Origin: Chaetoderma sp. LZ-2023a
Lineage: Eukaryota; Mollusca; Caudofoveata; Chaetodermatida; Chaetodermatidae
DNA length: 64,000 bases
Assembly (NCBI GenBank): GCA_034401795.1
Contig: CM067374.1
Coordinates: forward strand, 129,958,901 to 130,022,900
Direction of reading: 5' to 3'
Positions within the stretch are counted from its first letter, which is position 1, and the number at the start of each line of letters is the position of its first letter. The translations under genes were made by a program, and so were the position numbers. This document shows positions 23,441-34,444 of this stretch, one piece after another. A model generated the notes under the pieces. That model was not told the origin of the DNA. It searched no databases and saw only the letters and a program-made list of their open reading frames with translations.

Positions 23441-24339
23441 GGCTGTGGTTTAACCAGATTTCATGGCAAACCGAAAGCCCATAGTAAACCTATGGGAGGG
23501 GGTAGAATCAAGGTATAGCCCTAGTGGACTTATGTGAAACTGTTATTCCTGACGCAAGAGCCCTGCCCTTTCATTGTATCAACACGAAAACTGGTAACTT
23601 AGCAGTAAATATAAATATTTTTAGCATTGAACATCACATATTGTTACGATGTTAAACCATCTTAAACATATATAGAGTTTCTACTATATTTAATGTGAAC
23701 TGTATTAAACTCACGCATGAATCGACAATGCACGTGTTTTGGGGTTACAGACGAAACGCTTCTTCTTGTGTGTGTTTGTGTTGAGTAAATCCCGTCTATC
23801 AGACTGAAGGCATATAAGACGAACCTCCTTCTGGAGTTGATTCTTAATCCTATATTTGTCAGATTAACAGATTCCGAGATCTGTAGATCAACATTAACAC
23901 CATATCAAAATAGTTATTCTTACATGTAATAATTGTACTGTAGCATGATTGTTGTTTACCGCACTTATATATCTATCTATGTGCAGCGAAAAATAGAAAC
24001 AAATTGTTTGTGTACATGTTTATCAGAGCACAGTTAAGAAGTTTCATTAATAGTCCCTTGTTTTGTGTACAAGTTCATTAGCACATTGTTAATGTTCATA
24101 GTGTTAGCATGGCCCAGTTACTCTAGCTCAATGGCTTGTTTGCACGAATCCTGTTTGTTTCATCCTGATTCCCGTTCCTGCGTCGAGTCATTTTGCATCG
24201 TTGACTGTTTGCCTTGGCTGGAACTCATCAGTATTTTTGCAGCTCATCTTTGGTGCATTACATAACATAATTCTCTGGACAGTCGCTCAAGCCAGTGAAA
24301 CTGGAAACCAGTGACCTATCTACTGCTAATTGAAATCAC
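23441..24339. other. Repeat-derived stretch, no gene seen
   Basis: 23447-23545 resembles 15105-15200 in DIRS copy 2. The rest (23560-24339) has no coding similarity that I can recognise. Confidence 0.4.
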
Positions 24340-24508
24340 TACAGACCATGCTTTTGTCGACGCACATACTACTCCAAGATCGGTCCACTGCATTGGAAGA
24401 ATTGCGGTATGACTTTGTGATGGGCTGGTATACGTATAACTGTTCAGTCGAATTCAAATGTTCTTTCTTTGAAGTAGATATCTAGTATGCCCTTGAATAA
24501 TTCAGCTG
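24340..24508 (-). mobile_element. LINE family A, 3'-end fragment
   Basis: This is co-linear with 7350-7515 (shared CATGCTTTTGT/CATGTTTTGTAG, CTACTCCAAG, TTCTTTCTTTGAAGTAGATA, CCTTGAATAATTCA). It stops where a MITE-like element begins. Confidence 0.9.
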
Positions 24509-24509
24509 T

Positions 24510-25396
24510 CCCTGGTAGCAAGCAAATGTTGGGCCACGTTGGGCCAACATTTACCACTATGTTGGGCCAACATAATTTTGCTCATCGGCCCAACAATCTG
24601 GTCTGATGTTGTGTGGAGGGATGGGTTAGTCTGTCATCACGAGCGCATTCTTTGTCTTTGTCTCCATCATTCACCGGATCAGGGTGCTGCTCATACGTGG
24701 CCAGGTCACTGAAGCGAAGACTGTCCACATCAAGGGCACTCCCAGGTGGCCCTCAGTTACTACTGGTATCCGGTTTTGTGACACCACCCCTTGGACGCTT
24801 TCTAGGGTCTCTCCCACAATCGCTTGCTTGCCGGAGTTATGCAAGGCCACCATTACTTATGTTTTGAGGTTGAATATCCTGCTATGCAGTAGTCCCACCT
24901 TTCCCCACTGCCACTGTGCATTGATTTTTCCTGCTTGATTCCCCTCCCCTTAATCATGAGGTAATGTTCAAATACGTCGTGACTTCCATGTCTAACAAAC
25001 CCCCGCCACAGGCATGTCTGTGTCTGGTGGCCACTTCTTACCCTATCCATGTATAGTATATATAATTATTTGTGCTGAAATATATATAACAACATTGCGC
25101 CAGCATTGGCAATGCGTTATTGGGCCAACATTGAGCCAACGGGAATAAATCTATGAAGATATTTAAAATACCACACCAGAAAGCATAAGTTAACAATTGA
25201 AAAATTAAAATGTGAATATCATGTTGATTTGATTTGATTTACTGTGAAATTTCCTATGCTGGCCCAACATTGGCTCAACATTGGCAATCAAGTTATACAG
25301 CCAACATTGGATAAACGTTGGACCAATGTTGTAATGCCAACTGCGATCTGCTAAGCTGTTGGCAACGTTGGTCCAACATCTACATGTTACCTGGGG
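24510..25396. mobile_element. MITE-like repeat with TTGGGCCAACAT sub-repeats, itself interrupted
   Basis: The outer ends are inverted: CCCTGGTAGCAAGCAAATGTTGG at the left, and CCCCAGGTAACATGTAGATG plus TTGG in complement at the right. The palindromic phrase TTGGGCCAACAT or close variants recurs at least ten times in 24520-24605 and 25085-25380. The middle (about 24640-25086) carries unrelated DNA ending with inverted repeat arm 2. No open frame is present. Confidence 0.7.
24941..25082 (-). repeat. Inverted repeat arm 2 (partner 23283-23440)
   Basis: This is the reverse complement of arm 1 and is nearly identical. It sits inside the MITE-like repeat, so it reached its place after the MITE. 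Confidence 0.92.
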
Positions 25397-25488
25397 TTGT
25401 TGCTGGTTAATCAGTGCAGTTTGGGGATCCATCGTCATGGGTAGGCGGGCTATCTGGCGAACACGTTGGGATGGGGTTTGGACTGGGA

Positions 25489-25490
<2 letters not shown>

Positions 25491-25546
<56 letters not shown>
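25491..25546. repeat. (TC)n microsatellite
   Basis: 28 uninterrupted TC units. Confidence 0.98.
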
Positions 25547-25551
<5 letters not shown>

Positions 25552-25875
25552 ATGCACACACGCATGCCAATACGTACGCGCACACGCACATATTCATGTA
25601 CACATACGTAAGCGTGCGAACTACCTAGACAATTGTAATCAGTGGTTGATATAAATTATCATTTAACCAGTTATACATGCGTTACTATTTAATTATGTTT
25701 TATTATACCCCATCTTGATGTATTTATTAATGTATTGTATTTGTCTGTATGGGAGACACGTGTATAAGACTTATGTCTTACTGTGCTCCCATTGAACAAA
25801 ATAAAATTCTGTTTAAACCAAGGAGAGGCTGGCCTGTGTTGCATAGGTACGGTTTTCCCAAGCACGTAGTTTCCA

Positions 25876-26960
25876 TTATCCGCCAAGGGTGGGCATTGCC
25901 AATTGTGTTGTCCTCCCTTTTGGAAGGATCGGGCATAGAGTAGGGTGTTGGTGGTGGGGGGGGGGTATCAGTTGAACAGTTGGTGGCCAGTACTGGGCAG
26001 CATCATTTTCCAGCAGTGGCACACTCCTCTCTTCCACACACAGTTTCAGGTGATCAAAGTGGACCTCCTTGTCATCTGGTGTGGGGAGGTGATACATCAC
26101 ATCCGATTTTTGCTGGAGGACAACACATCGTCCCCTCCACTTATAACTTCTTAACTTACAACTGGCTCTATATGGCGGAGTCGAGTCGAATACCCAGACA
26201 TGATCGCCGATGGCATATGGTTTGCCATACGCTTGGTGGTCGTGTGTTGCTCCTGCTGCTTTTGGCTTTGCTATATCTAATGGTAGTGACAATTCACGAC
26301 CTAAAATCATATGCATGGGTGTAAATCCAGTGCTGGAGTGCATGGTGGCGTGATAGTCCATCGGTATGACAGCTAGATGCAAGTCCGAATCTAGCTGCAA
26401 TTCTTTGGTTATCATAACAGCCAAAGTTTGGTTAAATCGTTCCACCATTCCATCACTACGTGGATGGAATGGCGTGGCATGCATTTTGATGATCCGAAGC
26501 AAGTGACAGAGTTACTGGAATAGTTTGCTCTCAAAATGGGTGCCTTGATCTGAATGCAGTTCTCTTGGAACTCCAAAGTGGGAGAACACCTGGTTCACCA
26601 GGGCGTTGGCGATGGTAGTGGCCTGTTGAATTTGGGGGGGGGGGCGAAAGCTTCCATTTATTTTGTGAAGTAATCTTGAAAGATGAGAATATTATGGTTC
26701 TCATGGTCAGAGGTCATGATGGGTCCCATTACATCAATGGTGATTCACTCAAATGGATTGCCTACTATTCTGGTTTGTGAAGCGGCGGTACAGGTTTTTG
26801 TAGTGCATCGTTGGTAAGGATGCATTTGGCAGTCCATATTTTTATGGATGCATCTATATCAATCCAGTGGGAGTGCAGTCAAATTCTTTCTAGCGTGTGG
26901 TCATGCACGAAATGTCCAGCACAACCGTGTAGCGGCTCCAGGACTGTTTCATGTTAGTTT
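25876..26960 (-). pseudogene. Ty3/Gypsy element 1, integrase remnant
   Basis: The minus strand from about 26740 carries short frames with ITIDVMGPI (first catalytic Asp) and HSDQGTHFES (second Asp, about 26550). From 26502 an open frame reads HATPFHPRSDGMVERFNQTL (catalytic Glu), and the C-terminal SH3-like part follows (YKWRGRCVVLQQKSDVMYHL, then EVHFDHLKLC). The D-D-E order fits a Gypsy integrase. Stops and shifts upstream of 26502 make it inactive. A G-run at 25948-25957 and another at 26634-26644 lie within it. Confidence 0.85.
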
Positions 26961-27345
26961 CGGAGCCCCACAAGATGGTTGCGGTAATAGTGTCCCATCG
27001 TGTAGACAACACTCTTCTAGTCATTGGTGGTAATATTTACTAGTACTGGAGGCGAAAGAAACTTACTTGAGGGAGGCATATTCTTGTTCACATAACCAGT
27101 TCATCATGGGTCCATGATGTGGGTCATCGCTTCGGGCAGTACATACGCAATTGATATTCCATTACTCCCAGGCTGAGTAAAGATGCCTGGTACATATATA
27201 ACATGGTTGATGAATTCCACTTCTTCGCAGAACAAGTGGCATTTCTTACGTTTCAATGTTAGATTGGCAGCAGCAAATCAGTCGAGTATTTTGTGGAGGT
27301 TGTTCACTGTATCAGTGAAAGTGGTTCCAAACATTATTACGCCAT

Positions 27346-27897
27346 CTACTGCAGTGTGCATAGTACTCCTTCCATAAGGTGTTCTAAAGTTCCAGACGCA
27401 TTGCAAAGAATTGAAAGACAGACAAAAGCAGTTTTTGCATTGTCACTCTCATCCATTTCTACTTGCCAGTATCCGCTGGCGAAATCTAGGGTGCTGAACC
27501 AGATAGTGTCGGTGAGGGAGTCGAGGGCATGGTCTATCCAGGGTACGGCGTAGGTGTTGTTGATGCTGCAGTCGTTCAGGTATATGTAGTCAATGCAAAA
27601 GCGGAATGTACCATCTTTATTACTGGCCAAGACGATGGGGCTAGCACATGGTGAAGTGGGTGGTTCTATCCCGTCAGACTGTAACATTTTTGTCACTTGT
27701 TGGTGTGCTTCTTTTTTATGGATAGGGAGGTGGTGGACGGGTTCCCTAACATGGTGGTAATCTCCGGTGTCGATGGAATGATGCATGAGGTTGGTCTCTC
27801 CAAAGTCGAAATCACCACAGGAGAAGGTGGTGAGGTGTTTGTTCAACATTGCATAACTTCTAGCATATGCGCTACGTGATCGTATGGACTTAGTCAT
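27346..27897 (-). pseudogene. Ty3/Gypsy element 1, reverse transcriptase N-terminal half
   Basis: 183 residues contain DFDFGETNLMHHSIDTG, SPCASPIVLASNKDG, FRFCIDYIYLND and STLDFASGYWQVEM (catalytic Asp in LDFASGYWQ). These are ordered as in Ty3/Gypsy RT. The frame ends before the YxDD box. The RNase H domain that should separate RT from integrase is not detectable in 26960-27346, so an internal deletion is likely. Confidence 0.88.
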
Positions 27898-28065
27898 TTC
27901 ATAGAAACCTCTCTCATATGGCTTTATACACTTGTACTATCCTACCCACGGGGGTGGGGGCATACTTGGAATGCACCCGAAACAGTTGTTCCATACCCAG
28001 CCGAGCTGGGATGGTCCATATCCGTTCGGCTGATCTGCGCTACTCCACCCCCTCCTAGTTTGACA
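27860..28065. repeat. Repeat R, copy 1 (copy 2 at 36340-36510)
   Basis: TTTCATAGAAACCTC(T/C)CTCATATGGCT, then ACCCAGCCGAGCTGGGATGG, are shared by both copies in the same orientation, with scattered differences. The CCCAGCCGAGCTGGG core is nearly palindromic. One copy ends in the RT start of Gypsy element 1, the other at the outer end of the LTR-like region. Confidence 0.8.
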
Positions 28066-28479
28066 CCCATGGGAAATGATACCGCTTCACGGATCCAAAG
28101 CATGGGGGTATACTAGGCAAGAATTATAGATTTCTCGAGTAGGTGTGTAGCGGGGAGGAGTAGTGACACGAGAGATGCGTAGTTTAATCAGAGAAGAGCA
28201 CATAGAGGTGCGAAAGAGTTTGGGAGGGAGGCATACTTTTAGTTTTGATTTTTGGTGTGGTATTTATTTTTCCAGGGCTTTTCTTTTTTTTCATTTTGTG
28301 GTGCGTGCTCTTTTTACTATTTATTACCCTGATTTGGCTAAACAATAGCTCACATGGGCGTTCTCTTGGCGACGGATAATTAAATTTCCATCGAGAATGA
28401 AAGATATATATATATTAAAAACAGGGGAGAAAGATGACACCTTCACGTCGGTCTCCTCCATAAGTACCAACTTTGTTGG

Positions 28480-31212
28480 GAAACTAAGTCATCACGGGTT
28501 GCGGGCTGACATCCGCATACAGGGGCACCTCTGATTATGTTTAACCTTCTTCAAACAAGAAACTGTGCTCGACATCTTCGGAATCGTCCCAGGAGCTTAC
28601 CATAGCTACATGGAATGTACGTGGTCTGAGTGCAACATCAAAGAGGCAAACCTTAGGCGCAGACTGTGAACACTATAACATCGATATTGCATTCAAGAGA
28701 CTAAAGTAGCTAAACACTCAGAGCAGCAACTACAGACAGGCCATAAGCTAGTGCACATGGAGCAAAAACAGGTCACATACTGGGGCTTAGGCTTCATAAT
28801 CGGACCAAGGGTCTTGGATCATGTTTTGGATACATCAGTGATCGTGTTGCATTCATTGACCTGCTTATACCTACACAAAAACACACCATCACTAAGTGTC
28901 GAATTGTCAACGCATATGGCCCATCTACCAAAAAAGTCAAAGAGAATCCAGCAATATTTGATTCCTTCTATGCAGAACTGAGCTCCGCAATTACAATCCC
29001 AACTATAGATGGCAACTGTTCGTGTGTGGAGATTTCAACTCCAAGCTGGGTAAACTCGGAATTGCAGACAAAAGCTTAGGACTTGGCTTATGCAATGGAG
29101 ATGCACCGGTGGCATTCCTTAGTTCCAATGGCCTATTTGTCACAAATACGACTTTCAAACACCCATGCCATTACAGGACAACATGGACTGGACACATTAC
29201 TGATCGCAAAGCCCCAAAAAGGTTCTAAGGCTACAACAGTTGTCTTCAACCAAATAGACGTCATACTATGCAAGCCAGAAGCAAAACCTTTACTCCGGAA
29301 TGCTCGTTCGTATGGAGGCACATACCTCAATTATGACAAGAAACTAGTCATCACACGCCTTCAGATGAATGATCTCTACCTATTATATAAACACCATATC
29401 AGGCAAGAGGGTAGAGTCACCTATAACCTACCCAAGCTCATCAGCGACACTAACACTCAAATGTCATACAAAAAAGCCCTCAGGGAGCAGATAGCTAACA
29501 TTGATGTCAACTCCGATCCAAATGAAGCCCTAACCAAAATACTGAAATCTATGGAATCATCTTCTACCAGCACCATAGGTGTTCTTAAAAACAACCAACC
29601 TAGGTATACTGACGACCCTCTGGTAGTAAAACTGTCAGTAGAGCAGAAAGCGTTATGGCTGCGTATCTATCAAAGTGGCAGAAGACCGCACCAAACTAGC
29701 GCAATATTATTCCATGCCACATTAGCAAATGCTTAAAAGATCTTGCTATTCAACAGGCAGACTCCCTAGCAGATGAAATCACTGCCATGGATGACTGTCA
29801 CAAAATGTTTCAGGCAGCCCGGGTCCTGAGAGTTACTTACTACACACCACCACTCACTGTACACAACTCTGAAGGAAACTTTATCGGGACTGACCAGGGA
29901 AAAGCCGAGGCGATCCGAGAATGGTTCAAGGAACAGTTCACTGACAACGATGATGAGCCCTTACATCCGTTCTCTGGAGACCCCAGGCCATTACTAACAC
30001 CAATTAAAACAGCAGAAGTCGAGAATGCACTTAAAGCCCTGAAAAATGGACGTGCATCTGGACCTCATGGCAAGAGCAACGAACTATTCAAATATGCAAG
30101 TGACATTATCTCAAAACCGATCAAGCACCTAATCAATTCAGCTTTTATGCACCACCTTCCCATCGATGCTGTAGGCCAAGGCATCCTTATCGCACTACCC
30201 ACGCCCAAGAAGCCACCTGGGCCCCTAGCCAATGTGCGGCCTATTGTGCTCCTCAACAGCATACAGAAAATCCTATCCAATGTTACTCTATGCCATATCC
30301 GAGACAAGATCGATTACTTCACCGGATCATGTCAAAGTGGCTTCAAACAAGGATGCAGCTGCGCAGACATTGTATGGGCTCAACGCATGCTTGTGTCGGT
30401 AGTCATGTCCAAACACTGGGACTTCCACAAAATGCGCATTGACATGTCACGAGCCTTCGACACAATTAAACGCTCAAAGGTCCTAGATGTACTATGCCAG
30501 ACCAGTTTTAATGAAGATGAGCTACGACTAGTGAGACTACTGCTTGCAGACACCAAGCTGAGAGTACAAGTCAAGTCAGTGAAGTCTGTAGTTTGAGACA
30601 TCAATCGTCTCTCCACAGGGAGATGGTCTATCTCTGCTGCTTTTCACCTGCTACCTTGATAACGCATTGGAATCTGTGAGGTAAGGTTCCACAAGACCAA
30701 GCCGCCCCTCCCCCTCCCCCCCCCCCCCCAGTCTCAATACTGGGCATGCTGCTAGAGATGGGATATGCCAACGATGTGGACTTCATAGACGAGGAAAAGA
30801 AACCCCTTGACGAACTTCTCCCAATAGCTGCAAGAAAATTAAAAATTGGGAATCTCTTTATGAATGAATCCAAAACCGAGTTCACCCACATATACCTATC
30901 GGCAAAGCATGAAACCATAGAACATGACGACCCACTTCGTGGTGGCGAACCATAGTGGAAAAGTAAAATCTTGGGCTCACTGCTTTGCAGTACTGCTGAC
31001 ATTTCTGCACACTGTGTCATGGGGAACATAGCTTTCCAGTACTTCTGGATGCTATTGATTCACAGATCAAAGATGCCCTTGATAAAGAGGCTACGTTTAT
31101 ACAATGCAACCTGCGTATCTTTGATGCTGTATAACTGTAACAGCTGGGCAGCTCCAAAGACAGCTCTAAACAAACTCGGTGCCTGCCACCCCAAACACCT
31201 ACGCACCATCAC
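28480..31212 (+). mobile_element. LINE C (APE-type), inserted in Gypsy element 1
   Basis: On the plus strand an apurinic-type endonuclease (ATWNVRGLS at about 28607) is followed by a reverse transcriptase to about 31210. The element sits between the protease (minus, 31209-31796) and RT (minus, 27346-27897) of one Gypsy element, in the opposite orientation. Its 3' end is cut off abruptly at the protease junction. The 5' limit is uncertain. A poly-C run (30707-30729) breaks the frame before the second half of the RT. Confidence 0.82.
28590..29230 (+). pseudogene. LINE C endonuclease domain
   Basis: Short frames in succession show TIATWNVRGLS, CIQETKV-like sequence (the first base of Gln lost, near 28690), GLGFIIGPR and FVCGDFNSKLG (29015-29050, the GDFN motif). 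These match exonuclease-endonuclease-phosphatase fold LINE endonucleases, which nick the target for reverse transcription. At least three frame changes occur. Confidence 0.78.
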
Positions 31213-31240
31213 TCGACACCTAGCAGGGCATCGCTTTGAA
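29787..31240 (+). pseudogene. LINE C reverse transcriptase
   Basis: The open frame 29787-30596 contains ALKNGRASGPHGKSNELFKY, NVRPIVLLNSIQKILSN, SGFKQGCSCADIVWAQRML and MRIDMSRAFDTI (catalytic Asp), in the order of LINE RT. After the poly-C run the frame 30746-30955 has YANDVDF, where a second catalytic Asp of the usual YADD box is replaced by Asn. A final frame ends with CHPKHLRTITRHL, the usual LINE C-terminal tail. The Asn change and the frame breaks make it inactive. Confidence 0.88.
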
Positions 31241-31796
31241 TAGAGGCAATGACAACTCGCAGTATGAATTGCATTTCCTCTATCTGTATTACGAGGTTTA
31301 CCATACCAGCCACAGGAACATCGGCTCTGGTAGCTGTTTGTAAAAATGTGTTTGTAGGCCTAAGGGGTGGCTTTTTATGAGGTGGGATGCTCTCATACAA
31401 TCCCTTGTTGAAAACGGTGATGGAAGCCCCAGTTCCCACGGTGGCACTGGTTGAAACACCACTAAACAGACAAGCACACTTATATAGTACTTTGCGGTGC
31501 GCTTGTGGAAGGGTTTCCAATGATACTGCCTGAGGAATTTCTTTTGGTGCAGTATCATCCTGTATATAGTCCGTCTGTTTTTGGATAGCTTCCATGAGTG
31601 CTATTGGTGGCTGAGTGAGGAAGGGACCAACCCGTTGTCGCTGCTGCTGGGATTGCTTAGGCGACGACGGAGCTGGGGTTAGCAATGGTGGTGTGGTTGA
31701 TGCTGATGTGGTGTACCGTGAATTTATGTAGACAGCAGTCTGGACAGGACTGGTGCAGTCACGGATAAGGGCTACCTGGGTTAGCCAGTCTGACAT
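31209..31796 (-). pseudogene. Ty3/Gypsy element 1, aspartic protease
   Basis: The 195-residue minus frame ends in a retropepsin-like domain: VGTGASITVFNKGLY (about 116-130), PLRPTNTFL and QSDALLGVE near the end. Functional relatives have Asp-Thr-Gly-Ala; here the catalytic Asp is Gly, so the enzyme would be dead. The related protease at 42151-42453 keeps DTGAS. The frame is cut by the LINE at about 31212. Confidence 0.85.
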
Positions 31797-32352
31797 TGCA
31801 TCATGGGATGTTTAGTGGATGCGCAAAAGAAGCAATGACGGCGCTATGGTTTGCCATTCTTAGGATGATGCTTCTTCTTGTGGATCCATGTTGCCGAATG
31901 CTGACTGCAGTCTGTGTCACTGTTACTGCTGCTGGATGTGGTGGGTGATGCTGTCAGGACTTGTGAGTTGCATACCACCAAGTGGCACCAGGTGTTAAGT
32001 TCTTTGGCGGGTCGTGGTGCTTGTATAAACGTTGTTTCAGTGGAGGTGCTACAACCAACCATTGCCGTTTTACATAGGAAAGAAGGTTTGTGAGATATGG
32101 AGGTTGCGGGGTCACAACCTCTCCTAGAGGGAGATGTCGGTGTCGTGGATGCAGTATGCATCGTTGTTACCGACGTATATGAATCCGGGTGTGTGTGATT
32201 GTGTACAGTCGCGGAAGTGTGATTTGTAGTGTTGGCCACCTGACTTTGTTGTCTGGAGGCCGCAGTTGAGCCGAGTTGTGAGAGTAGGCACCGAAGTGAC
32301 TCTGTAATCGGTGCCCATTCTAGTTTAATGAGGGCTCAGGTTGCGGTGCACG
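31797..32352 (-). pseudogene. Ty3/Gypsy element 1, gag-protease linker
   Basis: The minus frame 32239-31844 is Thr/Ser/His-rich (NHTSATVHNHTHPDSYTSVT) with no fold I can name. It connects the zinc knuckle to the protease and is shifted relative to both. It is included for completeness. Confidence 0.45.
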
Positions 32353-34440
32353 TCAATCAGTGGGCAGAGTTGTAGATGGAGGGTGATTTGGACATCGCTC
32401 CTTCCAGTGGCCCGGCTGACCACATCCAAAGCATGTGTTTGGTGGATGTGTAGGTGTTACCATATTTGTAGCTGGTCGTGTTGTTGACTGTGTTGCAATG
32501 GTGGTGCTAAGCGTGTTGACTAAATTGGTGAGTGCGGTGATCTGCTTAGTAATCTCTTCCAACCTATCGTGTATATTTTGTCTATTGTTATTGTTGTGCT
32601 GGTTCCCACATCCTGGTACATTGTTGTTGCCCCCCCCCCCCCACTCCCACCCGGTGGGACTGGCCATGCCCTCTTCCTCTGGGCGCATGATTTTGACTGG
32701 TGGGGGTGTTCTGACTGTGCGGTGTGTGGGTCAGTTGCTGATGCTGATGCGCATGCAGAAGTGTTGTCGGCGATGATTAGGAGGTTTGCATCATTCACTT
32801 CGTTAATTGGATGCAATTGGCGGCGATTTGCTTTCTCCTTTTGCAAGAAATTATCGATCCCGACCACAGTCACCGTTAATGACTGAAGGCTACCATATTC
32901 TATGAGAAACAATTTTTCCTTGAGGGAAGGTTCACCGCTCAACGCATCGATGAAGGTGTCTAGATGTAGATGCATAACTCCCTCATCATTAGCGCTGGGG
33001 TAGGCGCATGTAACTAGTCACCGAATACGACTTGCCAATTACAGCAAGGTTTCCCCTGCCCATCTACGCAAGTTTTTGAGCTGCAGACGACTTGTTTCAC
33101 CAAGGGCTGTGTCCCCGAATCTTTCTGACAACACACGTTCCAGTTCTGTGTATGTTGGCGTGGAGTCTGATCCTAAATCTGCCAGGACTTGAAGTGCTTT
33201 TCCCGACCAGATACTCTCCCATTTGCTGATCCATCCACCAGTTTTTGTGGCTAATAATTTCAAATTGGCACTTAAAATTGGCCCAATCATTCTCTCCACT
33301 AAATTCAGGCGGGAGAATGATCCGGCCATGCCCATGATATGATACTATGGGCGCAAATCCAGGTGGCGCTGCTGGGGAGAATGGCGTGAACGTGGGTGCT
33401 GGTCTGTGTGTTGGTATTGGTATTGACGGTTGTTCCCACTGATGTTCTCACTGATACTCAGTCCGTGATGGTGATTCCCAACGATGGTGTTGAGCGCAAC
33501 ATGTTGGTTCTGCTAAATACTGCCCTGATGTGGGTCCATAGACGGGTGTTGGTCTATAGACTGGTGGAGGCATACTGTTTATATGATGCAGACATTCTAT
33601 TGGTTGCTGTGACGGGTTTTCCTCGTATGGAGGTGGTCCAGGAGACTGAAGGGGGTAGTGCGTGCTGTGTGATGTGGTTCTTCTGGAATATTGTTGAAAG
33701 GGAGGTTCCACATCTCCCGATTCGCATCGTGGTACTGATGGATAGTAAGGCAATTACGTTCATATTAGAGGAGATGCGGGACATGCTGCATGAGGTGCAG
33801 GCCATTGGTCACCCTGTGATGACGCTGGTGAACATAATGGTCATGAAGAATTGGTATGCCACCATAGGGGTCTTTGTCGTGGTCGGCCACGATCTGGCAA
33901 AGGTGCTGGGTGCATATCGCGGATATCCGACAGTGTGATGTATTGAGTACCCACCTGCATCCCCTCACTGATCGGCGAATACTGGTGTAGAAACGGTGCT
34001 GGTTGTTCCGCACTGGGGAAATTACTGGCATAGTCTGTGAGTACGTGTGCAGTTCTCCAGTCATATGATGCTACTTCCATATCTAGGGAGTGCTGACTGT
34101 CTGATGAAGGAGACTGTAATGCATGTGTGTTGAGTGTGGGCCTGGGTTTGCTTCTCATTTGAGCCCCACATCGGGTGCCACTGGTAGCTCATGGTGGTAT
34201 GCGCTTGTCTGTTCTGCTGCTCCACTCCATTGCATGGCATGTACAGGATGCGTGGGAGGGCTGGTTAGCTGCGGTTCTCGGGGTAATGGATCCCATATCA
34301 CGACTCTCTGAAAAGTACAAAGACCAACTTCTAGAGCCGGTGGAATGATAACATCCCAGTGGGGCCATGTGACCATTGCCGCCGAGATTGACCCTCACTT
34401 TTTCATCCCAACTATTAGTGTCACTGGTATGGCGGTCCAT
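32353..34440 (-). pseudogene. Ty3/Gypsy element 1, gag region with zinc knuckle
   Basis: Minus-strand frames from MDRHTSDTNSWDEK (34440) onward are Pro/Ser/Thr/Gln-rich. The section 33335-33039 looks like a retrotransposon capsid (GMAGSFSRLNLVERMIGPIL, then FGDTALGETSRLQLKNLRR). The section 32688-32353 has a CCHC knuckle (CFGCGQPGHWKERC). Many shifts separate the pieces. A C-run at 32630-32642 marks one. The protein start is supported by the matching sequence at 63968 in the other copy. Confidence 0.8.
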
Positions 34441-34444
34441 AACT

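Noticed and set aside
25491-25611. Ser/Leu repeat proteins over the (TC)n tract
   Set aside because: Frames generated by a microsatellite in every phase.
33396-33938. Plus-strand 180-codon frame with transmembrane-like composition
   Set aside because: It is antisense to the Pro/Ser/Tyr-rich Gypsy gag. Its hydrophobic residues come from the complement of that codon usage.
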